Notes: generated by a model from the letters alone, not told the origin. A stretch of DNA of 64,000 nucleotides from Akkermansia sp. (GCA_017517805.1 JAFWYD010000081.1:1-64000), one strand, 5' to 3'; positions 34,853 to 44,386 are shown, counted from the first letter of the stretch. Made by a program: numbers and translations.

Positions 34853-36181
34853 TTATTTCTTGCAGGCCTTGCGGCGTTTGATTTTGGGTTCGGCCTTGCC
34901 CAGCACCACATCCTCCGTGATGGTCACCGTTTCGATGCTCTTATCGCTCGGCACCTTGTACATGACATCGAGCATGAGATTCTCGAATATGCCGCGCAGA
35001 GCGCGAGCTCCGGTGCCGCGTTCAATGGCCTGTTTTGCCATGGCACGCAGGGCACCTTCCTCCACCTTGAGCCTGGCGTTATTCATGGCCATAAGCTTGG
35101 TGTACTGCTTCACGAGGGCATTCTTCGGCTCGGTGAGCAGGTGCATGAGCTGCTCTTCGGTGAGGGTGGTGAGCGGTGTGAAAATGGGCAGACGGCCCAT
35201 GAGCTCCGGAATCATGCCAAACATGAAGAAGTCCTCCGGCATGGCCTTGGAAAGGATTTCTTCTTCGGTGTATTCCTTGGTGTCGCGGTCTTCCTCTACG
35301 GCGGCAAAGCCCATGGCCGAGGAACCGATACGCTTGCGGATGATTCCTTCCAGCCCCACAAAGGCACCGCCGCAGATGAAGAGGATATTCTCGGTGTTCA
35401 CACGGATGTATTGTTCATTCGGGTGCTTGCGACCACCCTTGGGGGGGATGTTGCATTCCGTGCCTTCTACTATTTTCAGCAGAGCCTGCTGCACACCTTC
35501 GCCGGATACATCTCGCGTGATGCTCACGTTCTGTGTCTTGCGGCCGATTTTATCGATTTCATCCACGTAGATGATGCCGCGTTCAGCTTTGGCCACATTC
35601 ATATCTGCGGCCTGCAGGAGCCTCAGCACGATATTTTCCACATCCTCGCCCACGTAGCCGGCCTCCGTCAGCGTTGTCGCATCCACGATGCAGAAGGGAA
35701 CATCCAGAATGCGGGCCAGGGTTTTGGCGAGCAGCGTCTTACCGCTTCCGGTAGAGCCGGCCATCAGGATATTGCTCTTCTCAATCTCCACGCCGTCATC
35801 CGTCTTAGGCTGGCGCAGGCGCAGGTAGTGGTTGTACACCGCCACGCAGAGTGTACGCTTGGCCCGGTCCTGGCCGATGACGTAGGCATCGAGCATCTTA
35901 TGCATCTGCTCGGGGGTGGGCAGTTCATCCTGCTTGATGGTCTGCACCTCCAGCACCGGGGAGTCATCCACCTTATCCTGGGGAATCATCTCGGGATGGG
36001 TTCCCTTGATGAGGGAAAGAATGCGGTCTGCTGCCACTTCGCCCATCTCGGAGCGGAACATGTGGTAGGTCATCCCCTCCACGCATTGGAAGCAGATGTG
36101 GGTACCATCCAGCGAGAGCATCGGTCGCCCGTCGCTTTCTGCGTTGCCGCAAATGCAGCAAATCTTCTTTGTCTTGGCCAT
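34853..36181 (-). CDS. clpX: ATP-dependent Clp protease ATP-binding subunit ClpX
   Basis: ClpX (442 aa) is the AAA+ unfoldase that feeds ClpP. The N-terminal zinc-binding domain has cysteines at 8/11 and 30/33. Walker A is [16 protein letters not shown], the pore loop is GYVGEDVE, Walker B is [11 protein letters not shown], and the ClpP-contacting loop is represented by SSAMGFA in place of the common IGF. A basic tail (IKRRKACKK) ends the protein. It starts directly at the clpP stop (no gap) and is followed by tsaD, an arrangement that couples protein quality control and tRNA modification. Confidence 0.97.
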   Translation of the reverse strand: MAKTKKICCICGNAESDGRPMLSLDGTHICFQCVEGMTYHMFRSEMGEVAADRILSLIKGTHPEMIPQDKVDDSPVLEVQTIKQDELPTPEQMHKMLDAYVIGQDRAKRTLCVAVYNHYLRLRQPKTDDGVEIEKSNILMAGSTGSGKTLLAKTLARILDVPFCIVDATTLTEAGYVGEDVENIVLRLLQAADMNVAKAERGIIYVDEIDKIGRKTQNVSITRDVSGEGVQQALLKIVEGTECNIPPKGGRKHPNEQYIRVNTENILFICGGAFVGLEGIIRKRIGSSAMGFAAVEEDRDTKEYTEEEILSKAMPEDFFMFGMIPELMGRLPIFTPLTTLTEEQLMHLLTEPKNALVKQYTKLMAMNNARLKVEEGALRAMAKQAIERGTGARALRGIFENLMLDVMYKVPSDKSIETVTITEDVVLGKAEPKIKRRKACKK

Positions 36182-36808
36182 TTACTTCTTCTGGCTCGGG
36201 GTGTGCTCGAGGATGCGGTCTACCAGGCCATAAGCGAGGGATTCCTCTGCCGTCATGTAGTTATCGCGGTCCTGGTCCTGCTTGACCGTGTCGAAATCCT
36301 TGCCGGTGTGCTGGGAGAGGATGCCGGTGAGGCGCTTATCCAGGCTGAACATGAACTTGATGGTGCGCTCCACATCTGCCGCTGTGCCCTGGGCACCACC
36401 GCGCACCTGGTGAATCATCACATGCGAATTGGGCAGGCAGAATCGCTTACCCTTTGTGCCTGCAGCCAGCAGTACAGAAGCCATGCTGGCGGCAATGCCG
36501 ATGCAATAGGTGTTGATATCGCAGGAGACGAACTGCATGGTGTCGTAGATAGCCAGACCTGCCGTTACGGAACCGCCGGGGGAATTGATGTAGATGTGAA
36601 TATCCTTCTTCGGGTCCGTCATCTGCAGGAACAGAAGTTGGGCAATGACTGAATTGGCTACGGTGTCATCAATTTCCGTGCCGATGAAGATGACGCGGTC
36701 GAGCAGCAGCCGGGAGTAGATATCGTAGGCTCGCTCGCCCTGGCTGGTCTTTTCGATGACGGTGGGTATGTAGTAGTTCTTGGGCGTATCCATAACGTGT
36801 TGGCCCAT
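36182..36808 (-). CDS. clpP: ATP-dependent Clp protease proteolytic subunit ClpP
   Basis: ClpP (208 aa) is the serine peptidase chamber. The catalytic Ser is in [16 protein letters not shown], His in [12 protein letters not shown] and Asp in [14 protein letters not shown]. The N-terminal [19 protein letters not shown] is the usual ClpP start region. Two ATGs are possible (36808 and 36793), and the family alignment allows either. A TATGTT hexamer lies 5 nt before the first. It heads a seven-gene operon that runs to the small lipoprotein at 30427. Confidence 0.97.
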   Translation of the reverse strand: MGQHVMDTPKNYYIPTVIEKTSQGERAYDIYSRLLLDRVIFIGTEIDDTVANSVIAQLLFLQMTDPKKDIHIYINSPGGSVTAGLAIYDTMQFVSCDINTYCIGIAASMASVLLAAGTKGKRFCLPNSHVMIHQVRGGAQGTAADVERTIKFMFSLDKRLTGILSQHTGKDFDTVKQDQDRDNYMTAEESLAYGLVDRILEHTPSQKK

Positions 36809-36899
36809 ACTTTAACATATCAGGCAAGGTTGCGGAAAGAGATAAGTGGTGCATCACTCCCGGTATGCCACAGTTTTACCCGGATTCCGGGCTTTTTCC

Positions 36900-36927
36900 T
36901 TGCCTTGGAGGGGGGCTGTGGTAGACT
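36900..36927 (+). promoter_or_regulatory. Promoter of the secreted protein gene at 36934
   Basis: -35 TTGCCT (36900-36905), 16 bp, -10 TAGACT (36922-36927), 6 nt before the ATG, predicting a leaderless mRNA. Confidence 0.45.
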
Positions 36928-36933
36928 GTGAGT

Positions 36934-38064
36934 ATGCGGAAATGCGCTTCAGTTCTGTTTATGCTCACAATGGTGCCTCTTGCTTTTGCACAGGCCGATA
37001 CTGCCGGGCGCTTTTTCGATGACCGCAGGGTGGAGTTTGAGTCATACCTGGAAGCCCGCAGAAAATCGGCGCGCAATGCTCAGGAACTCAAGGCCATTGA
37101 AGCTGAGCGCAACGCTTTCATGCAACGGATAGAGAACGCACGCATCGGGTATACCGGCTTTTCTACGCAGGAGCTGGAATACTGGGGTTCACTGCGGGCG
37201 GAGCTCAATGCCGTGCTCAATCTCTGGCATAAGTCTGCCGAGTCTGATGAGGGCGAGAAGCATACAATTCATGCTGCTGCCCACGCGGCTCTGGCCGCGG
37301 CTCAGAAATCATACGAGGCGCAGATGCGATTTGCCATGGCTCAGCTGGGCATGGCTGCCTGCGTGCTGGATGAGGATACGGTGAAAGAATGCATGCAGCA
37401 TTTCTGCAATGAATTGCAGCGCGAATACCGCCAGGATTTTCATTCGTTTCTCTACGCCGTGCCGTGGGGACTTGAGGAAGATGAGGATGCCGAAGAGCTG
37501 GATGGTTCACCCACCCACGGAAGTGAGGAAGCTGAGGAGGGGAATGTGAATCTCATTGCCGGAGGTGCGGACAGCCCGGTGGTCGATGCACCTGAGACTC
37601 CGCTCATGGTTCATGAACTGGCTCATGAGACAGGGATTACCGATGCAGCGCGTGCAGCTGCTGCCAGCCGGGCAGCCCGGCTCTGGCTGGGGTATCTGCG
37701 TTTGTGTTCTGACCAGCTACTGGAATGCTTCGGCACAGAACGCGGCAGCGCCCTTGTTTCCGGGGTGCCTCTGCCCGGAGCGGTGGAGATGAGTCATTAT
37801 ACTGCTGTGCAGGAACGTTGCCGACTTCTTTTCATGGAAGCCGAGCAGGCCTGGCTGGCGTATGTGGAGGCTGTGGTGGCGGCTCACGACCCTGGCTGGC
37901 AGGCTTCTGAGGGGGCGCTTGCTCACACGCCGGTCTCGGCAGAGGCCCAGATGCTGCGCTTTCCGCTTTATGCCACCCACGAGCAGTACCTTGCCTTCAT
38001 CCTCTCCCCCCACCTGCAGTATACGGAAACGGAAGACCTGCCCGAATTCTCTGACACGGAGTGA
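36934..38064 (+). CDS. Secreted helical protein, possibly LprI-like (DUF1311)
   Basis: The protein (376 aa) has a signal peptide (MRKCASVLFMLTMVPLAFA). Most of the mature part is predicted helical, with an acidic linker around residues 185-225. The C-terminal third (QERCRLLFMEAEQAWLAYVE) recalls the lysozyme-inhibitor LprI / DUF1311 pattern of an amphipathic helix with a central Trp. This likeness is weak. A lipoprotein gene with a similar end follows 25 bases later, so the two may act together in the periplasm. ATG at 36934 is chosen over the GTG at 36928 because of the promoter. Confidence 0.6.
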   Translation: MRKCASVLFMLTMVPLAFAQADTAGRFFDDRRVEFESYLEARRKSARNAQELKAIEAERNAFMQRIENARIGYTGFSTQELEYWGSLRAELNAVLNLWHKSAESDEGEKHTIHAAAHAALAAAQKSYEAQMRFAMAQLGMAACVLDEDTVKECMQHFCNELQREYRQDFHSFLYAVPWGLEEDEDAEELDGSPTHGSEEAEEGNVNLIAGGADSPVVDAPETPLMVHELAHETGITDAARAAAASRAARLWLGYLRLCSDQLLECFGTERGSALVSGVPLPGAVEMSHYTAVQERCRLLFMEAEQAWLAYVEAVVAAHDPGWQASEGALAHTPVSAEAQMLRFPLYATHEQYLAFILSPHLQYTETEDLPEFSDTE

Positions 38065-38089
38065 TTATTTCCTTAACTTACTTTGATTC

Positions 38090-39748
38090 ATGAAATATTC
38101 CCTCGTTTATGCCGCGGTTGTTGCTTTTGCCCTCAGCGCATGCCAGCCATCGGAAGATAGACCGGCGGTATCCCCGCAGGAGGCACTCCGCACGATTGAG
38201 AATGAATACCACCGGGGCTATCTGCTTACTTACTTAACGGAATTCTACAAGGAATCGGCAGCATTTGCAGAACTGGCATTGGCGGCAGCCGCTCTTCCCC
38301 AGGAGAAATATCTGACGCAGAAGCAGGAGTTGACGCGACTGTTTGCTGAGCGCCAGAATCATGTAATATCATTGCTGGCAAGTCTTTTGCCCAAGGCAGA
38401 TACCCCTGTGCAGATTGCGGATTTACCGGTGGAACTGCCCGCCTCCCGCCGCCGCGATATCGAACAAGCGTTCAAGGAACAGGACCCCACAACCCGGGCC
38501 TCAGCGTTGCATGCCGCCCTGGAGGAATGGGAATACCAGCAGCAGGATGCGATTCGCTATCTTCGCAAACGGCTGGTTCCGGACTTTCTGAGGGATGATG
38601 AGGGGTCAGAGATATCCAGAATGCGAATGCTTGAGTGGATGCAGTTACCCCGCGAACAGCGCAAGGCTCGTGTTTATGCGGCTGATTTGCTGGATGGTAT
38701 ATGCAGGGCTCATGGTAATCTGATGAAGGAATCTGCTATTTCCTGGCCTGAAATGGAGGATGAAGCAAACAACGTGGACTCGTTGCTTGATGCTCGCAGG
38801 CTGCGGTTCCACATGCAGCTTTGCATGGAAATGGATACCGTGCTACGCATGCTCCAGGATGAGTGTCGGCCTGAATGGAACTATGCGTATGTATTGCCAG
38901 AGGTGTGTCATCTGCCTGTTCGCAAATGCTTGAATGCTGTGGAAGAGGCGGCAGATTCCTTTGTGGACCCACTGTATGAGGCCCTGCTCAGTAAGTATAG
39001 CCTTGAGTGCGCAGAAACTACTGCGACCCGGTCTGCCCGTGACCGCGTAGAGCTTATGTTGGGTGAGAGCAGGCAGCTGATGAAACATGCTTATAAGGCG
39101 CAGTTGCAGTTTATCCGCGAATCGCTGACAATGAGTTGCTCTGAAATGGATGATGAGGCTGTGCTGGCTTTGTACAAGGAAAAGAGTGCCACTATCCGCG
39201 AAATCTTCAGGCGCGATATTGAGGCTGTTTATTCCAATGTGGTCTGGACGGAGCAGGGCAGCGAGGATCGCCCTCCTATCGAGTTGCCTCGTGAAGAGGA
39301 GTCTCCAGCTTTGAGCCGAAGCGCTTTCATATTCGAGCCACCGTCCTGCGATACCGGGGATGTGTATCCCTCTACGGCGCACATGAACTGCAAGAGTTTC
39401 CAGCATAAGCTTGCGCATCACGAGACCATGGCAAGCATCCGGAAGGCGTATGCCTACTGGTGTGATTCCGGGGTCGACCTCGTGACAGGACAATCTTATT
39501 ATGACAGCAAGGAAGAGATGGACCTGCAGATGTTGTATCTGAAGTATTGCTTTAATGATGCCGAGTTTGCCTGGAAGCTATACGTCAAGCAGATGCAGGA
39601 TGTCCTCTGGCCTCCTGATTCCGGATATGTAGGGACGATTACTTCACTCCTTGTAGATGGTGCGGTGCTCTCATTGTATCAGAATCATTATCTTTTCTAT
39701 TCTTCCCTTTTGAATGTGAAGTTGCGGCCCGAAGAGCAGGATGAATGA
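38090..39748 (+). CDS. Large lipoprotein of unknown function
   Basis: The protein (552 aa) starts with a lipoprotein signal (MKYSLVYAAVVAFALSAC), with Cys18 as the lipid site. It is helical and rich in Glu, Arg and Leu. The C-terminal 120 residues (NDAEFAWKLYVKQMQDVLWP and DGAVLSLYQNHYLFYSSLL) resemble the end of the preceding gene and, distantly, DUF1311/LprI repeats. No catalytic motif is visible. It is probably co-transcribed with the gene at 36934 and ends at a strong convergent terminator. Confidence 0.6.
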   Translation: MKYSLVYAAVVAFALSACQPSEDRPAVSPQEALRTIENEYHRGYLLTYLTEFYKESAAFAELALAAAALPQEKYLTQKQELTRLFAERQNHVISLLASLLPKADTPVQIADLPVELPASRRRDIEQAFKEQDPTTRASALHAALEEWEYQQQDAIRYLRKRLVPDFLRDDEGSEISRMRMLEWMQLPREQRKARVYAADLLDGICRAHGNLMKESAISWPEMEDEANNVDSLLDARRLRFHMQLCMEMDTVLRMLQDECRPEWNYAYVLPEVCHLPVRKCLNAVEEAADSFVDPLYEALLSKYSLECAETTATRSARDRVELMLGESRQLMKHAYKAQLQFIRESLTMSCSEMDDEAVLALYKEKSATIREIFRRDIEAVYSNVVWTEQGSEDRPPIELPREEESPALSRSAFIFEPPSCDTGDVYPSTAHMNCKSFQHKLAHHETMASIRKAYAYWCDSGVDLVTGQSYYDSKEEMDLQMLYLKYCFNDAEFAWKLYVKQMQDVLWPPDSGYVGTITSLLVDGAVLSLYQNHYLFYSSLLNVKLRPEEQDE

Positions 39749-39794
39749 TTCGGTCTCGCCTGGAGTGCTGCGTTGAGTGGTAACGATAAAATCA

Positions 39795-39823
39795 AAGCCC
39801 CGTTTCTGCTGGAAACGGGGCTT
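39795..39823. terminator. Convergent terminator between the lipoprotein gene and gltA
   Basis: A perfect 12-bp stem AAGCCCCGTTTC/GAAACGGGGCTT with a 5-nt loop lies between two convergent genes. Confidence 0.85.
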
Positions 39824-39839
39824 GAAATCTTTATCCTGC

Positions 39840-40988
39840 TCAGCGCATGTCGAGCATGGGCACCATCAGCGGGTCATCCGGTCCCTTGTAGGCTGCCAGC
39901 GGGCGGTAAAGGGTGTTGTCCTCCAGCTGCTCCAGAATCTGGGCTACCCAGCCGGCGCAGCGCGCTATGGCAAAGAGAGTGGTGAACATCCGGGTCGGTA
40001 TTCCCAGACTGTAGTACACCGTGGCAGAGTAGAAGTCCACATTGGCATTCAGATTCTTACGGGCCCTCATAATCTTGGCAATGCGGTCGCTCATGCGAAT
40101 CCACTTGGGCTCACCGATAGTCTGGGTGAGGCGGATGGCAATGCGGCGCAACAGGGGGGCTCGCGGGTCCAGCGTGCGATACACACGGTGGCCGATACCG
40201 AAAATCTTTTCCTTATTGGCGAGTTTGCGGTTGATGTATTCCTCCACGTTCTCTTCTTCGCCGATTTCCTTGAGCATTTCAATGACTGCTTCGTTGGCAC
40301 CACCGTGCAGCGGCCCTTTCAGGGAACCGATGGCTGAGGTGATGGAAGAGTACATATCCGACAGGGTGGAGGCAGTCACGCGGGCGGAGAAGGTGGAAGC
40401 ATTCATGCCGTGGTCGGCATGCAGGATGTAAGCGACATCCAGGATATGTGCCTCTGCAGGGTCGGGTTCAGTACCTTTCAGCAGCCAGAGGAAATGCTCG
40501 GCTTCGCCCAGGTCATTGCGGATGGGGGGGAGGTCGAGCCCCTGGCAGATTCGGTAGTAATAGGCTGCCATGACCGGCAGTTTGGCAATCAGCGAGAGCC
40601 CGATTTCCTTCATCTGGCTCGGGTCCTTGGTGCGGTCATCGTACATGCCGAGCATGGAGACAGCCGTGCGCAGGGCACTCATCGGGCGGGCTGTCTTGGT
40701 GGCCGTCTTGAAGAAGTCGAGAATGGGCTGAGGCAGTTCGCGGTCGTTGCGCAGGCGCTGTTGCAGTCCCTCAAGCTCTTCGCGGTTGGGCAGGCGTTTG
40801 TTGAGGAGCAGGTAGATGATTTCCGTAAAGCAGCAAAGGTCTACCAGGTCCTCAATCTCATAGCCGCAGTAAAGAAGATGCCCTTCTTCACCACGCACAT
40901 CGCTCAGTCCTGTCTCGGTGGCAATGACACCCTTGAGACCCTTGGCGTAAATGACTTGCTTTTTCTGCGTTGGCTCGTTCTCGTTCAT
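39840..40988 (-). CDS. gltA: Citrate synthase
   Basis: The enzyme (382 aa) condenses oxaloacetate and acetyl-CoA. The catalytic residues fall in the expected places: His in PLHGGANEAVIEML, His in KIFGIGHRVYRTLDPR and Asp in NLNANVDFYSATVYY. ADHGMNASTFSARV is a further signature. The length fits the shorter, dimeric type found in Gram-positive bacteria and archaea. A 2-methylcitrate synthase activity cannot be excluded by sequence. It lies 74 bases downstream of yggL, with a hairpin between them. Confidence 0.93.
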   Translation of the reverse strand: MNENEPTQKKQVIYAKGLKGVIATETGLSDVRGEEGHLLYCGYEIEDLVDLCCFTEIIYLLLNKRLPNREELEGLQQRLRNDRELPQPILDFFKTATKTARPMSALRTAVSMLGMYDDRTKDPSQMKEIGLSLIAKLPVMAAYYYRICQGLDLPPIRNDLGEAEHFLWLLKGTEPDPAEAHILDVAYILHADHGMNASTFSARVTASTLSDMYSSITSAIGSLKGPLHGGANEAVIEMLKEIGEEENVEEYINRKLANKEKIFGIGHRVYRTLDPRAPLLRRIAIRLTQTIGEPKWIRMSDRIAKIMRARKNLNANVDFYSATVYYSLGIPTRMFTTLFAIARCAGWVAQILEQLEDNTLYRPLAAYKGPDDPLMVPMLDMR

Positions 40989-41003
40989 TCTTTTCTGATA
41001 GGG

Positions 41004-41026
41004 GGCAGGCTACAAGGCCGCCTGCC
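41004..41026 (-). other. Inverted repeat in the gltA upstream region
   Basis: GGCAGGC (41004-41010) and GCCTGCC (41020-41026) form a 7-bp stem with a 9-nt loop between yggL and gltA. There is no T-run, so attenuation or mRNA protection is as likely as termination. Confidence 0.4.
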
Positions 41027-41062
41027 AGGGCTGGATTTTGAAGGATAAGGGGGCTGGTTGAA

Positions 41063-41389
41063 TCAGCAGGTGGCGTACCAGGCATCCTGCAACTCACCAA
41101 AGCTCTTGAGCTCCACATCGCTGCGCGCTTCGAGCCAGCTCTTGACTGCCTCGCGCTGGGCGTTGCTGGTCTGGGTCGGGTCCACTGCCTTGGCCACGAT
41201 GTTGCAGCAGTCATCGGTGATGTTGCCTTCGCAGTCGAGCCCGTTGGCCTCAATGCACTCCTCCACGAAAGCGTGCAGGAACTGCTCGCACTCGGGGGCA
41301 GTTACATCGCCCTTGTAATCGAAAGAGAATTCAAAGCAGAGTTCCTTGAACTCGCCAATACGGTATTTCTTGCGGAGTCGCTTCTTCAT
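41063..41389 (-). CDS. yggL: YggL family (DUF469) protein
   Basis: The protein (108 aa) begins MKKRLRKKYRIGEFKELCFE, the usual basic start of YggL/DUF469 proteins, and continues with an alternating acidic alpha/beta pattern. E. coli YggL has been reported to associate with the 50S ribosomal subunit. The C-terminus (ELQDAWYATC) and several cysteines are particular to this copy. It has a near-consensus promoter and is upstream of gltA on the same strand. Confidence 0.82.
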   Translation of the reverse strand: MKKRLRKKYRIGEFKELCFEFSFDYKGDVTAPECEQFLHAFVEECIEANGLDCEGNITDDCCNIVAKAVDPTQTSNAQREAVKSWLEARSDVELKSFGELQDAWYATC

Positions 41390-41398
41390 GGTGCGGTG

Positions 41399-41427
41399 AT
41401 TTTATGCTTGTTTCTATGAGTTGTCAA
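41399..41427 (-). promoter_or_regulatory. yggL promoter, near-consensus, predicted leaderless
   Basis: On the minus strand, -35 TTGACA (41422-41427), 17 bp, -10 TAAAAT (41399-41404), 9 nt before the ATG. Confidence 0.7.
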
Positions 41428-41469
41428 TGAAAATCACAGCTGGTGACACAGTGCTGGATGGTGCCGCGA

Positions 41470-41637
41470 TTAATTCGCTATGGGGCGAGGTAGTGTATAG
41501 TACCTGAGCAGCTCCTTAGGCAGCGGGCGTACCCGCGTTTCTGGTGCAGGTGGGGGGATAGGCTCTGCTGCCTGTTGAGACATCTGGATACACCCCTGGC
41601 AGAGCAGGGCCACCGGTAATAGGACAAATCTTTTCAT
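41470..41637 (-). CDS. Small lipoprotein-like peptide (55 aa)
   Basis: This short frame begins MKRFVLLPVALLCQGC and is hydrophobic up to Cys16, which could be a lipid site although the box (CQGC) is not ideal. The mature part is Pro-rich (EPIPPPAPETRVRPLP) and ends YTLPRPIAN. The function is unknown. It is 18 bases downstream of the DUF805 gene, at the end of the gltX-queA operon. Confidence 0.55.
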   Translation of the reverse strand: MKRFVLLPVALLCQGCIQMSQQAAEPIPPPAPETRVRPLPKELLRYYTLPRPIAN

Positions 41638-41655
41638 GATTGAACAGGAGTAGCG

Positions 41656-42030
41656 TCAGCATTCCGTCTTGTGGCGGCATGGGAGCAACAGCATGGTGAG
41701 CTGCAGCATCCATCCATACGGGGGAAGGAGGAGCATGAGCGATAATATCAGAATCTTGGGGAAGATGGAGAAGCCGATATCATTCATACGGCGCCAGATT
41801 GCTCCCATGAAGAATGAGATGAGTATGAGGTGAATGATACAGGAAACGACTACCCCTCCTGCTATTCCTGCATTGGATACATCGGCACCCCAGAGCAGGT
41901 AGCCTATGCCGCCACCGGCTATGATGACCCAGATTTTAGGCAGCAGGTAGACCCACAACCAATATACCAGGAAATCCCGCCGACTCAGCTTGCCGCGGAA
42001 ATTATAGAGCCTGGCAAATGGATTATTCAT
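41656..42030 (-). CDS. DUF805 family membrane protein
   Basis: The protein (124 aa) fits DUF805: the start NNPFARLYNFRGKLSRRDFL followed by about four membrane helices and a central RRMNDIG motif. DUF805 proteins are small inner-membrane proteins of unknown role. The frame can be extended to a TTG at 42042 overlapping queA, but the ATG at 42030 is a better start and lies 4 bases after queA. It is part of the gltX-queA operon. Confidence 0.85.
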   Translation of the reverse strand: MNNPFARLYNFRGKLSRRDFLVYWLWVYLLPKIWVIIAGGGIGYLLWGADVSNAGIAGGVVVSCIIHLILISFFMGAIWRRMNDIGFSIFPKILILSLMLLLPPYGWMLQLTMLLLPCRHKTEC

Positions 42031-42034
42031 CACA

Positions 42035-43012
42035 TTATACAATGAGCATGCAGTCTCCGTAGGAAAAGAACCGGTATCGCTGCTCTACTGCCTGGCGGTA
42101 GGCCTCCATGATGAGCTCCTTGCCGGCAAAGGCGCAGACCAGCATAATGAGTGTACTCTGTGGCAGGTGGAAATTGGTGAGCAGGGCTCCGGTTGTTTTG
42201 AATTCGTAGCCGGGATAAATGAAGATATCGGTATCGCCGCTGGTGGCGGGAAGGGGGGTGCCATGGCGGGTGGCCAGTGTTTCGAGTACGCGCACGCTGG
42301 TGGTCCCGACTGCCACGACCCTCTTTGCTGCAGCGATGGCATCAGCCGTTTCCTGCGGCATGACGAAGCTTTCGCGGTGCATGTGGTGGTCTGCCACGTT
42401 CTCAACCTTCACCGGCCGGAAGGTGCCTACTCCCACATGGAGTGTCACAAAGCTATGTGGCAGCGCACCCAGAATCTCCGGGGTGAAATGCAGGCCTGCT
42501 GTGGGGGCAGCGATGGCTCCTTCATGCTCAGCATAAACGGTCTGGTAGCGCTCCTTATCGGCGGGCTCGCTTTCTCGGTTCATGTAGTGCGGCAGCGCAA
42601 GCCTGCCATACACCTCGGGGTCCACGAACTTATCCCAGCGGATGTAGCGGTACCCTTCATCATCAATGCTTTCCACGGTTCCGGTAGCATCGCCCACCTG
42701 CACGGTGCGGCCAATCTTCATTTTCTTGCCGGGGCGCACCAGGCACTTCCAGACCAGCTCCTGGGCAAGCCCTGCGCGCACGAGCTCGATACCTCCATCG
42801 TTGCTGAAATAGCGGGCGGGTACCACTTTGGTGTTGTTGAGCACAAAGTGGTCACCCGGCTGCACATATTCCAGGATATCGTGGAAATGCCGGTGCTCGA
42901 TGAGACCGGTATCGCGGTGCACCACCAGCATGCGACTGGCGGCGCGATCCGGCAACGGTCGGTCGGCTATCAGTTCTTCCGGCAGGTGGTAATCGAAATC
43001 GACGGTACGCAT
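42035..43012 (-). CDS. queA: S-adenosylmethionine:tRNA ribosyltransferase-isomerase
   Basis: QueA (325 aa) makes epoxyqueuosine in tRNA from preQ1-modified tRNA. Landmarks are the N-terminal DFDYHLPEELIADRPLPDR, DHFVLNNTKVVPAR, GAIAAPTAGLHFTPE, HVGVGTFRPVKVE and TNFHLPQSTL. The length is slightly under the usual 340-350 because one loop is shorter. It is the second gene of the gltX operon, 12 bases after gltX, so the operon combines tRNA charging and tRNA modification. Confidence 0.95.
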   Translation of the reverse strand: MRTVDFDYHLPEELIADRPLPDRAASRMLVVHRDTGLIEHRHFHDILEYVQPGDHFVLNNTKVVPARYFSNDGGIELVRAGLAQELVWKCLVRPGKKMKIGRTVQVGDATGTVESIDDEGYRYIRWDKFVDPEVYGRLALPHYMNRESEPADKERYQTVYAEHEGAIAAPTAGLHFTPEILGALPHSFVTLHVGVGTFRPVKVENVADHHMHRESFVMPQETADAIAAAKRVVAVGTTSVRVLETLATRHGTPLPATSGDTDIFIYPGYEFKTTGALLTNFHLPQSTLIMLVCAFAGKELIMEAYRQAVEQRYRFFSYGDCMLIV

Positions 43013-43024
43013 TGCGTCAGGGTA

Positions 43025-44380
43025 TCAGCAGGGGAAGATGGCGATACGGCGCAGCACTTCATCGCGGCCAAGAGCCTGCATCACGACATCGATGCCAGGG
43101 CCGGCGTGGCAACCGGTCAGCGCCATGCGCAGCGGGAACATCATGGCTCCCACCTTCACGCCGTTGGCCTTGGCCAGCGGTTTTACAATCTGGAAGGCAG
43201 CCTCGCCGCTCCATTCTGCGATACCCTGGGCAGCCTCTGCAAAGATGTCGAGCATCTCGCGGGCATTCTCCTGCAGCTTGGCCATGGATTCTTCTTCGTA
43301 CTCCAGCACCTGAACCCACTTGACCCAGGCCGGGGTCTCGCTGAGCAGCTGCACCTTGGTCTGGACCGAAGGCAGCACCTCGCGCAGTTGCGGGGTATCC
43401 ACCAGACCTGCCTTGGTGCAGAAGGGGATCACCAGCTCAACGAATTTCTCAGGTGCCAGGCGCATGATATGCTGCTGGTTCATCCACTTGCACTTGGTGA
43501 TATCGAACTTGGCAGCTGCACGGTTCACGTTCTCCAGCGAGAAGAGGTTGATGAGCTCCTCCTTGGTGAAGACTTCATCATCGCTCTTGGGGCTCCAGCC
43601 CAGCAGGGCGATGAAGTTAACCACAGCATCGGGCAGGAAGCCTTCCTCCGGGTAGTTGCCGAGCTGAGCGCCGATATCGCGCTTGCTCATCTTGGAACCA
43701 TCCGGGTTCTGGATGAGCGGGATGTGGGCATACACCGGCGGCTCCACCCCAAAGGCATCGAAAAGCTGCAGGTGCTTGAAGGTGTTCATGATATGGTCTT
43801 CGCCGCGGATGACATGGGTAATCTTCATCTCGATATCATCCACCACGTTCACCAGGTGGAAGATGTAGGAACCATCGGTGCGTTTCACCACCATGTCCGG
43901 GGTGTTGTCCACGTTGTTGTAATCTACTGAGATATCACCGCAGACCATATCGTGCAGTGTCATCACGCCTTCGCGCTTGAAGCGGAAACGCCACACGGTA
44001 CCCTCGCTGGTGCCGGGAATCTCATCGCCGTTCTTATCGCGCTTGTTCGGGGCGGGACATTCGTATACGCGCCCCATTTCCACGAGCTTCTGGAAATAGC
44101 GGTCGTAGACATCCTTGCGCTGGCTCTGGAAATAGGGTGCATAGTCGCCGCCTTTGCCTTCGCCTTCATCCCAATCCAGCCCCAGCCAGCTCATGCCGGT
44201 GAAGATTGCCTTCATGGCATCTTCCACATGGCGTTCCTGGTCGGTATCTTCGATGCGCAGCACGAAGGTGCCACCCATCTTGCGGGTGAAAAGATAGTTG
44301 AAAAGGGCGGTACGGGCTCCACCGATGTGCAGGTATCCGGTGGGGGAAGGGGCAAAGCGTGTGCGTACGTGCGTTGACAT
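43025..44380 (-). CDS. gltX: Glutamyl-tRNA synthetase
   Basis: The enzyme (451 aa) charges tRNA-Glu. RFAPSPTGYLHIGGARTALF contains the HIGH-type motif, VLRIEDTDQER the acidic segment and GSKMSKRDIG the KMSKS loop. The C-terminal helical anticodon domain is present. Since a GlnRS gene is also in the window, this GluRS is probably discriminating. The ATG at 44380 is chosen over a longer frame because a strong promoter ends 6 nt before it. Confidence 0.96.
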   Translation of the reverse strand: MSTHVRTRFAPSPTGYLHIGGARTALFNYLFTRKMGGTFVLRIEDTDQERHVEDAMKAIFTGMSWLGLDWDEGEGKGGDYAPYFQSQRKDVYDRYFQKLVEMGRVYECPAPNKRDKNGDEIPGTSEGTVWRFRFKREGVMTLHDMVCGDISVDYNNVDNTPDMVVKRTDGSYIFHLVNVVDDIEMKITHVIRGEDHIMNTFKHLQLFDAFGVEPPVYAHIPLIQNPDGSKMSKRDIGAQLGNYPEEGFLPDAVVNFIALLGWSPKSDDEVFTKEELINLFSLENVNRAAAKFDITKCKWMNQQHIMRLAPEKFVELVIPFCTKAGLVDTPQLREVLPSVQTKVQLLSETPAWVKWVQVLEYEEESMAKLQENAREMLDIFAEAAQGIAEWSGEAAFQIVKPLAKANGVKVGAMMFPLRMALTGCHAGPGIDVVMQALGRDEVLRRIAIFPC

Positions 44381-44386
44381 GCGCGC

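Noticed and set aside
36809..36899. tRNA or small RNA gene between clpP and the secreted gene
   Set aside because: No cloverleaf or strong stem was found; the region is explained by divergent promoter sequence.
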